NCBI GenBank assembly: GCA_964500525.1
Contig: CAZCOE010000029.1
Span: 1-27,692, forward strand
DNA length: 27,692 bases
Source: RGIG7378 sp964500525
GTDB taxonomy: Bacteria; Bacillota; Clostridia; RGIG7378
Reading direction: 5' to 3'
The translations under genes and the position numbers were made by a program. Of this stretch, positions 22,212 through 27,692 are shown piece by piece; the first letter of the stretch is position 1; each line of letters starts with the position of its first letter. The notes beneath the pieces were generated by a model. It was not told where the DNA came from and made no database searches. It saw nothing but the letters and a program-made list of their open reading frames with translations.

Positions 22212-24545
22212 ATGAGTAAACCTACATTTTACAGCGATTTGCCGGCAGATTTATCTGCTGCGCTTGACAAGCAGGGCCTGTCCACCCAGGGGGTAGTTGT
22301 CTGGGCCAATGCGGATATGGATACAGACTGCAGCTTCAGAATGCACGTCCTTGTTTTGACGCGCACACATCTGATTCACGGCTGCGCACCACAGCACACC
22401 ACCCATCGTACCATGACCGGATTTGGCAAGCCCGAGGCCATCCATTACGACACCTTCGCCTGGGATACATATGAGCTGTCCCATCTGACTGACCCCTCTA
22501 TCGACAATCTGGTAGTGGGCGGTATGTTTCATATTACAATTGACGGCATAGACACGCCTCTGGCAGCATATACCAACAGCTACGGTGCCCGGATGCACAA
22601 GCTCAACGACCTGTTCAGCCAGCTGCTGGAGGGCAAAGAGATCACCGAAGAGCAGCTCACCGAGAGCGACAGGGAGCAGGTTTGCCCCAAGTGCGGCTCT
22701 CCCTATCCGGACAAGGATCGCAAAATATGCCCCAGGTGTATCGACAGGAGATCCATCTTCTTCAGGCTGTTTTCCTACTTCAGACCACATCTGGGAATGC
22801 TGGCGGTTATTTCGCTGCTGTCCATTCTCAACTCACTATGCAACTCCGTATGGCCATATCTGAACGGTACTATCCTGTACGACATGGTTTTGTCCAAGGA
22901 TATGGGCGTAATCGGAGAGCATATGCCCTCAATAACCAGCTTCTTTACCTGGCTGCTGATCCTGGTCATAACCATGGCAGGACTCAAGCTGCTGCAGCAG
23001 CTGTTCGGCATTTTGCAGGGCCGCATTGTGGCAGGCATCGTTCCCCACGTGGTCTCCAAGGTTAAGTCCCAGGTATTTGAGTCCATTCAATCACTGTCGG
23101 TATCCTTCTTCTCCAAGAGACAGACCGGATCCCTGATGACCAGAATCGTAGACGATGCAGGCAGCATTTCCGAGCTGTTCATAGACGGCCTGCCCTATCT
23201 GCTGCCCAACGTTCTGACAGTTGTATTCTCCTGCTACTTTATGTACAGCACCAACTGGCTGTTGGCATTGGTTGCCACATTGGTCCTGCCTCCTGCATTT
23301 ATCTTTGTAGGCAAGCTGGAGCCTGTGCTGTGGCACTATTGGAGCAAACAGCATCAGACCAACCGCAACCTCCGGGCCAGAGTAAACGACAACCTGGTAG
23401 GCGCCAGAGTGGTCAAGGCCTTTGGTCAGCAGGATCAGGAGATGGCCAGGTTCTCCAAGGCCAACGTCAGGGTTAAGAACGCCCAGATGGACGCGGTGCG
23501 CTTTGACACCAAGTTCCACGCCATTTTCTGGGTTGCCAAGAACCTTTCCGTTATGTTGGTGTGGGCCATTGGATCCATGATCGTGCTGAATCTGACCGGT
23601 TCCTCCATGACCTACGGTACACTTATCACCTTTGTAGGCTATGTAAACCTGTTGGCCGGTCCTATGGATTTCTTCTCATACATATTCCGCTGGTGGGCTC
23701 AATGCATGAACTCCGCCCAGCGTATATTCGAGATTATCGACTCCCAGCCCGATGTGGTGGAGACCCGTAACCCGGTGCATGTGGAATCCCTTAAGGGAGA
23801 TATTCGTCTGGAAGACGTTTCCTTCTCCTACGAGCCCAACAAGAAGGTGCTCAAGCACGTGAATCTCCATGTGGAGCCCGGCAAAATGCTGGGTATCGTG
23901 GGCAAATCCGGTGCAGGCAAGTCCACCTTGGTCAACTTGATTACCCGCCTCTACGATCCCACCGAGGGCAACATTTATCTGGACGGCATCAACATCAGGG
24001 ATATGTCCTTTGCAGATGTTCGTCGGAATATCGCCTTCGTCAGCCAGGAGACATACATTTTCCGGGGCACCATATACGACAATATCGCCTACGGCCGTCC
24101 CGACGCATCCCCGGAGGAGGTGCTGAATGCGGCAATCGCGGCCAGCGCCCATAACTTTATCTGCAAGCTGCCGGACGGATACGACACCATAGTGGGCTCC
24201 AGCGGCAGGAGTTTGTCCGGTGGAGAGAGACAGCGCATCTCCATTGCCAGAGCTATTTTGGCTGATCCCAGGATCCTGATTCTGGACGAGGCCACCGCAG
24301 CTGTGGATACTGAAACCGAGAAGAACATTCAGGCCGCCCTGTCCAAGCTGATTGTAGGCAGAACAACCCTGTCCATTGCCCACCGACTGTCCACCCTGAG
24401 GGATGCAGACGACCTGATCGTCCTGGAGGATGGCGAGATTACAGAGCACGGCGAGCACATGAACCTGGTTCGCAAGAAGGGCGCATATTACAAGCTGCTG
24501 CAGATTCAGAGCAAGGCTCTGGCCATGCGGGGCATCGAGGACTAA
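22212..24545 (+). CDS. ABC exporter with N-terminal sensor-like domain and zinc ribbon
   Basis: A 777-residue half-transporter. Residues 1-150 form a soluble domain I do not recognise (beta-rich, possibly PH-like). A zinc ribbon follows (Cys158, Cys161, Cys173, Cys176), then six membrane helices (about 190-510) and an ATPase domain. Walker A is GKSGAGKS at 564-571, Q-loop Gln612, signature LSGGERQR at 668-675, Walker B ILILDEAT at 688-695 with catalytic Glu, and switch His724. All ATPase motifs are intact. The ribosome site is GAGG 7 bases ahead of the ATG. With the second exporter gene two genes on, it probably forms a heterodimer. The substrate is unknown; sequence gives no hint of peptide, lipid or drug. 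Confidence 0.85.
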   Translation: MSKPTFYSDLPADLSAALDKQGLSTQGVVVWANADMDTDCSFRMHVLVLTRTHLIHGCAPQHTTHRTMTGFGKPEAIHYDTFAWDTYELSHLTDPSIDNLVVGGMFHITIDGIDTPLAAYTNSYGARMHKLNDLFSQLLEGKEITEEQLTESDREQVCPKCGSPYPDKDRKICPRCIDRRSIFFRLFSYFRPHLGMLAVISLLSILNSLCNSVWPYLNGTILYDMVLSKDMGVIGEHMPSITSFFTWLLILVITMAGLKLLQQLFGILQGRIVAGIVPHVVSKVKSQVFESIQSLSVSFFSKRQTGSLMTRIVDDAGSISELFIDGLPYLLPNVLTVVFSCYFMYSTNWLLALVATLVLPPAFIFVGKLEPVLWHYWSKQHQTNRNLRARVNDNLVGARVVKAFGQQDQEMARFSKANVRVKNAQMDAVRFDTKFHAIFWVAKNLSVMLVWAIGSMIVLNLTGSSMTYGTLITFVGYVNLLAGPMDFFSYIFRWWAQCMNSAQRIFEIIDSQPDVVETRNPVHVESLKGDIRLEDVSFSYEPNKKVLKHVNLHVEPGKMLGIVGKSGAGKSTLVNLITRLYDPTEGNIYLDGINIRDMSFADVRRNIAFVSQETYIFRGTIYDNIAYGRPDASPEEVLNAAIAASAHNFICKLPDGYDTIVGSSGRSLSGGERQRISIARAILADPRILILDEATAAVDTETEKNIQAALSKLIVGRTTLSIAHRLSTLRDADDLIVLEDGEITEHGEHMNLVRKKGAYYKLLQIQSKALAMRGIED

Positions 24546-24562
24546 ACACTACCTGCATTAAT

Positions 24563-24567
24563 GGAGG
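24563..24567 (+). promoter_or_regulatory. Ribosome binding site deciding the DUF1854 start
   Basis: GGAGG lies 5 bases before ATG 24573. The upstream in-frame ATG at 24561 overlaps this site and is unlikely to be used. Confidence 0.7.
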
Positions 24568-24572
24568 TTATT

Positions 24573-25136
24573 ATGAGTACAGAGATTACCAACACAGAAA
24601 ACATAGATATTTTAGAGCAGGAGAAGCACAAGGTAGACCGGCTGCTCAGCATGAACTACCTGACTCCGGAGAACGCCAGCTTCGCTCCCACCCCCGGCGG
24701 CTTTGTCTCCCTCAAGGCAGAGGGAGAAACCTACCCCAGAGTGACCATCTACAGGGCCTTCCCCTTTACACAGCCCGGTGAATTCCTCTCTGTCCGGGAA
24801 CCGGATGACAAGGCAAGGGAGATTGGCATTATCCGGGATCTGAGCCAGTGGGATGATGAAACCCGCCGAATCATCGAGAGACAGCTGTCCCTCAGGTACT
24901 ACATGCCTGCTATTACCAGGATCTACTCCATCAAGGAGGAGTATGGATACGCATACTGGTCCGTGCTCACAGATCGGGGCCCCTGCAAATTCACCATTTC
25001 TTCAGGCTCCAGCAGCGTTGTACGACTCAGCGACAGCCATGTTATTGTGAAGGACATTGACGAAAACCGCTACGAAATCCCGGATCTGTCCAAGCTGACC
25101 CCCAAGGAGTTAAAGCGCATTGACCTGTATATTTAA
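24573..25136 (+). CDS. DUF1854-family protein
   Basis: A 187-residue soluble protein with no signal peptide. I recognise the DUF1854 pattern: a Phe/Pro-rich strand (IYRAFPFTQPGEFLSV), REIGIIRDL, a helix reading ETRRIIERQLSLRYYMP, ITRIYSIKEEYGYAYWSVLTDRGPCKF, a central VIVKDIDENRYEIPDL, and a final LKRIDLYI. From memory, this family occurs beside ABC exporters in distant bacteria, and database names there link it to cyanophycin metabolism; no cyanophycin gene is present here. It sits between two exporter genes with gaps of 27 and 21 bases, so it is very probably an accessory subunit or regulator of that transporter. Its biochemical function is not established. Confidence 0.8.
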   Translation: MSTEITNTENIDILEQEKHKVDRLLSMNYLTPENASFAPTPGGFVSLKAEGETYPRVTIYRAFPFTQPGEFLSVREPDDKAREIGIIRDLSQWDDETRRIIERQLSLRYYMPAITRIYSIKEEYGYAYWSVLTDRGPCKFTISSGSSSVVRLSDSHVIVKDIDENRYEIPDLSKLTPKELKRIDLYI

Positions 25137-25157
25137 GGTACTATCTTCGGAGGAATA

Positions 25158-27344
25158 ATGAAACTCAATTGCAAACTGCCAAAGGCCCTGGCCGAAATTT
25201 TGGCAAACCGCACATCTGAGCCCCAGATTTATGGCGCATACACCGACTTGAATCTGGATGGTCAGCTGTGCAGCAACATCTATATAGGCGCAACCCAGTC
25301 CCTCCTGTACATATTCGACGGCACAGAGGCCGTTTTCTACAACCTGGCTGACCTGGATAAGGTTCAGAACGTAAACCAGGTTAACAACGGACTGTTTGTA
25401 ATCACCAAGGACGGAGAGGACCTGCTGCTTGCCCGCTACAGCATGAAGTATCTGACCACCTTTGCATATATTGCCAGAGGTGTGGAACTGCTGCGCAAGG
25501 GTTCGTCCATACGGGTTGAGAGCACCGAGAGGGACAAGGTCTGCCCCAAGTGCGGCCGCGCCCTGCCCGGCACCCAGTCCTGCCCCAAGTGCGACAAATC
25601 CCACCGCAACGTCAGCAGGCTTCTCAGCCTGTGCAAGCCGTATGTGGGCCTTCTCTGCGTCGTTATCACCTTGATGACTCTGTCCTCAGGTCTGAACCTG
25701 GGCAGGGAATTCGTGTTCAGGGACTTTATCGACACCCATCTGATGCCCCAGCAGGGAACCATGAAGGACGTTCTCACATTCATCATCATCGTTATCTCCA
25801 TAATCCTGTTGGACATTGTGGCCTATCTGGGCAGATACTACCTGTGCGCCCAGCTGGGCTCCAGAATCAGCCTTGACCTGAGGCAGAAGATGATGAACAA
25901 GCTCCAGGATCTGTCCCTTTCATTTATCAACAAGAGGGATTCCGGTGCACTTATCCACAGAATCACCGGGGACACTGCCAGAGTAAACGAGTTCTTCAGG
26001 GACTGCTTCTGCGACATGTTTGGACAGATTATTACACTGCTGGCCCTGGCCATTGTCATGCTGTGGCTCAACTGGAAGCTGGCTCTGGCCGCATTTGTGT
26101 TTGCTCCCTTTATCGTGATTTTTGCCAGATGCTTCTGGCCCTACAACCATAGGATTTTCCACAACCAATGGCGCAAAGAGGACAAGATCAACAACAAGCT
26201 CCAGGACGTTCTGTCCGGCATCCGTATCGTTAAGGTATTCGGAAAGGAAAAGATGGAGGTGGAAACCTTCCGAGGCCTGAATGAGGAATATGCCCAGGTT
26301 CAGTCCCACAACGAGAAGTTCTTCTCCACAGTTTTCCCCTTCCTGTCCCTGCTGATGGCCTTTGGCTCATACCTGGTTATCTACCTGGGTGGTGTGGATG
26401 TGCTCAAGGGAGATATGACCACCGGTGAGTTGGTGCAGTTCGTGTCCTATGCAGGCATGCTGCTGGGCCCCCTTAGCTGGATGTCCTTCCTGCCCCGTCG
26501 TCTGGTCCGCCTGACCACCAGCATGGAGCGAATCTACGACGTTCTGGACGAACAGCCTGAGATTATTGCAGGACCTGCAGCTATAGAGCCGGAGATTCAG
26601 GGCAATATCCAGCTAAACAATGTGGTGTTTGGCTACAGAAGCTACGAACCGGTTCTGGACGGCATCTCCCTGGATGTTAAGAAGGGCGAGATGATTGGCC
26701 TGGTGGGCGCCACAGGATGCGGCAAGTCCACATTGATTAACCTGATCATGAGGCTGTACGACGTGGACGACGGCAGCATTACAATAGACGGTACCAACAT
26801 CCGGGACTTTGACATGGCTGCCTTCCATCGTCAGATTGGCGTTGTGCTCCAGGAGACATTCCTGTTTGCAGGAACTGTCCTGGACAACATCCGTTTCTCC
26901 AAGCCCACGGCAACCATGGAGGAGGTAATCCAGGCTGCCAAGCGAGCCAATGCCCATGAGTTTATATGCAAGCTGCCCGACGGATACAACACATATGTGG
27001 GTGAAAGGGGTCACACCCTGTCCGGCGGCGAAAAGCAGCGCATTTCCATTGCAAGAGCTATTCTCAACGACCCCAAGATCCTGATCCTGGACGAGGCCAC
27101 ATCCGCTCTGGACACAGAGAGCGAATATCAGATCCAGGAGGCTCTGGACCGCCTGCGTCAGGGACGTACCACCTTCGCTATTGCCCACCGTCTGTCTACT
27201 CTTCGCAGCGCGGACCGCATCATGGTTATTGACGACCACAAGTGCGCCGAGCTGGGCTCCCACGACGAATTGCTGAAGCAAAAGGGCATCTACTACGGAC
27301 TGGTTATGGCTCAGCTCCAGATGAGCAAGTCCAAGGCAGAATAA
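25158..27344 (+). CDS. Second ABC exporter with N-terminal sensor-like domain and zinc ribbon
   Basis: A 728-residue half-transporter built like its partner. Residues 20-115 form a beta-rich domain (segments IYIGATQSLLYIFDG and GLFVITKDGEDLLLARYS), reminiscent of a PH-like fold. A zinc ribbon follows (Cys129, Cys132, Cys142, Cys145), then six membrane helices (about 160-450) and an ATPase domain. Walker A is GATGCGKS at 517-524, Q-loop Gln565, signature LSGGEKQR at 621-628, Walker B ILILDEAT at 641-648 and switch His677. Both nucleotide sites of a heterodimer would therefore keep a catalytic glutamate, unlike the asymmetric TM287/288 type. The ribosome site GGAGG is 4 bases before the ATG. 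The stop is 1 base from the next gene. Confidence 0.85.
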   Translation: MKLNCKLPKALAEILANRTSEPQIYGAYTDLNLDGQLCSNIYIGATQSLLYIFDGTEAVFYNLADLDKVQNVNQVNNGLFVITKDGEDLLLARYSMKYLTTFAYIARGVELLRKGSSIRVESTERDKVCPKCGRALPGTQSCPKCDKSHRNVSRLLSLCKPYVGLLCVVITLMTLSSGLNLGREFVFRDFIDTHLMPQQGTMKDVLTFIIIVISIILLDIVAYLGRYYLCAQLGSRISLDLRQKMMNKLQDLSLSFINKRDSGALIHRITGDTARVNEFFRDCFCDMFGQIITLLALAIVMLWLNWKLALAAFVFAPFIVIFARCFWPYNHRIFHNQWRKEDKINNKLQDVLSGIRIVKVFGKEKMEVETFRGLNEEYAQVQSHNEKFFSTVFPFLSLLMAFGSYLVIYLGGVDVLKGDMTTGELVQFVSYAGMLLGPLSWMSFLPRRLVRLTTSMERIYDVLDEQPEIIAGPAAIEPEIQGNIQLNNVVFGYRSYEPVLDGISLDVKKGEMIGLVGATGCGKSTLINLIMRLYDVDDGSITIDGTNIRDFDMAAFHRQIGVVLQETFLFAGTVLDNIRFSKPTATMEEVIQAAKRANAHEFICKLPDGYNTYVGERGHTLSGGEKQRISIARAILNDPKILILDEATSALDTESEYQIQEALDRLRQGRTTFAIAHRLSTLRSADRIMVIDDHKCAELGSHDELLKQKGIYYGLVMAQLQMSKSKAE

Positions 27345-27345
27345 C

Positions 27346-27692
27346 ATGCGCCTGGACAAATTCTTCTCACAGCAGCGAATTCTCTCCCGGAAAGAGGTGG
27401 GAGAAAAGCTGAGGCGGGGACTAATTACAGTCAACGGCCAAACAGCCACAAAGGGGGACTTGAAAATTGACGAGGCCCTGGATGTGGTGGCTCTGGATGG
27501 AGTGGTAATACCCTACAAAAAATATACCTACATAGTGTTGAACAAGCCCCAGGGCTATGTGTGCTCCACCGACGACCCAAGGGATATGGTGGTCACTCAG
27601 CTGCTGCCGCCGGAATTGCAAAAGCTGGACCTGTTTCCCTGCGGCAGGCTGGACAAGGACACCACCGGGCTGGTTATATTGACCAATGACGG
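27346..27692 (+). CDS. RsuA/RluB-family pseudouridine synthase with S4 domain (partial, runs off window)
   Basis: The first 115 codons of a gene cut by the window end. Residues 1-50 are an S4 RNA-binding domain (MRLDKFFSQQRILSRKEV, then GLITVNG), followed by TYIVLNKPQGYVCS at 61-74 and the catalytic block GRLDKDTTGLVILTND with Asp103. It should modify a ribosomal RNA uridine. It begins 1 base after the second exporter's stop and has only a weak AAGG upstream, so it is probably translated by coupling. It is a paralogue of the S4-less enzyme at 21112, which begins with the same LNKP segment. Confidence 0.85.
   Translation, partial: MRLDKFFSQQRILSRKEVGEKLRRGLITVNGQTATKGDLKIDEALDVVALDGVVIPYKKYTYIVLNKPQGYVCSTDDPRDMVVTQLLPPELQKLDLFPCGRLDKDTTGLVILTND

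Noticed and set aside
23676..24458. A 260-codon minus-strand frame inside the first ABC exporter
   Set aside because: It lies over the ATPase domain, whose motifs are intact on the plus strand; shadow frame.
26613..27449. A 278-codon minus-strand frame
   Set aside because: It covers the ATPase domain of the second exporter and the start of the pseudouridine synthase; shadow frame.

Overview
The window looks like chromosomal DNA of an anaerobic, single-membrane Firmicute of class Clostridia (Lachnospiraceae-like; the family is a guess). The grounds are four lipobox lipoproteins, strong AGGAGG-type ribosome sites, a YugP-type membrane protease, a clostridial-type citrate synthase, a clostridial-type metal-binding lipoprotein and BspA-like leucine-rich repeats. 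Coding density is high: no stretch over 300 bases lacks a gene. I saw no rRNA, tRNA, CRISPR array, transposase or phage gene.

Layout. 1-2.6 kb (minus): a PlsC-type acyltransferase overlapping a GltS-type glutamate/Na+ symporter. 2.7-7.8 kb (minus): a zinc-type ABC importer (binding lipoprotein, ATPase, permease) running into a PHP-domain protein and citrate synthase. 8.0-8.9 kb (plus): a BadF/GlcNAc-kinase-type sugar kinase. 9.0-10.1 kb (minus): an AT-richer island between two hairpin terminators, holding a 5'-truncated nuclease toxin tip and its probable immunity gene. 10.1-11.4 kb (minus): a leucine-rich-repeat lipoprotein. 11.5-15.7 kb (plus): two Complex I/Mrp-type ion-translocating subunits and a YugP-type metalloprotease. 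15.7-15.8 kb: a MITE-like inverted repeat. 15.8-18.6 kb (minus): proline operon proB-proA-proC. 18.8-20.5 kb (minus): a CotH-type lipoprotein. 20.6-21.7 kb (plus): an unknown lipoprotein and a pseudouridine synthase lacking an S4 domain. 21.8-22.1 kb (minus): thioredoxin. 22.2-27.7 kb (plus): a tight operon of ABC exporter, DUF1854 protein, second ABC exporter and an S4-type pseudouridine synthase that runs off the window.

How the genes fit together. Glutamate import, citrate synthase (towards 2-oxoglutarate) and proBAC (glutamate to proline) give a loose glutamate theme, although they lie in separate transcription units. The least explained parts are the ABC-DUF1854-ABC cassette, whose exporters both carry an N-terminal domain plus a zinc ribbon; the orphan pair of antiporter-like subunits; and the toxin-tip/immunity remnant. 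Several start codons were moved inward from the longest open frame because a strong ribosome site and the conserved N-terminus agree on the inner start.
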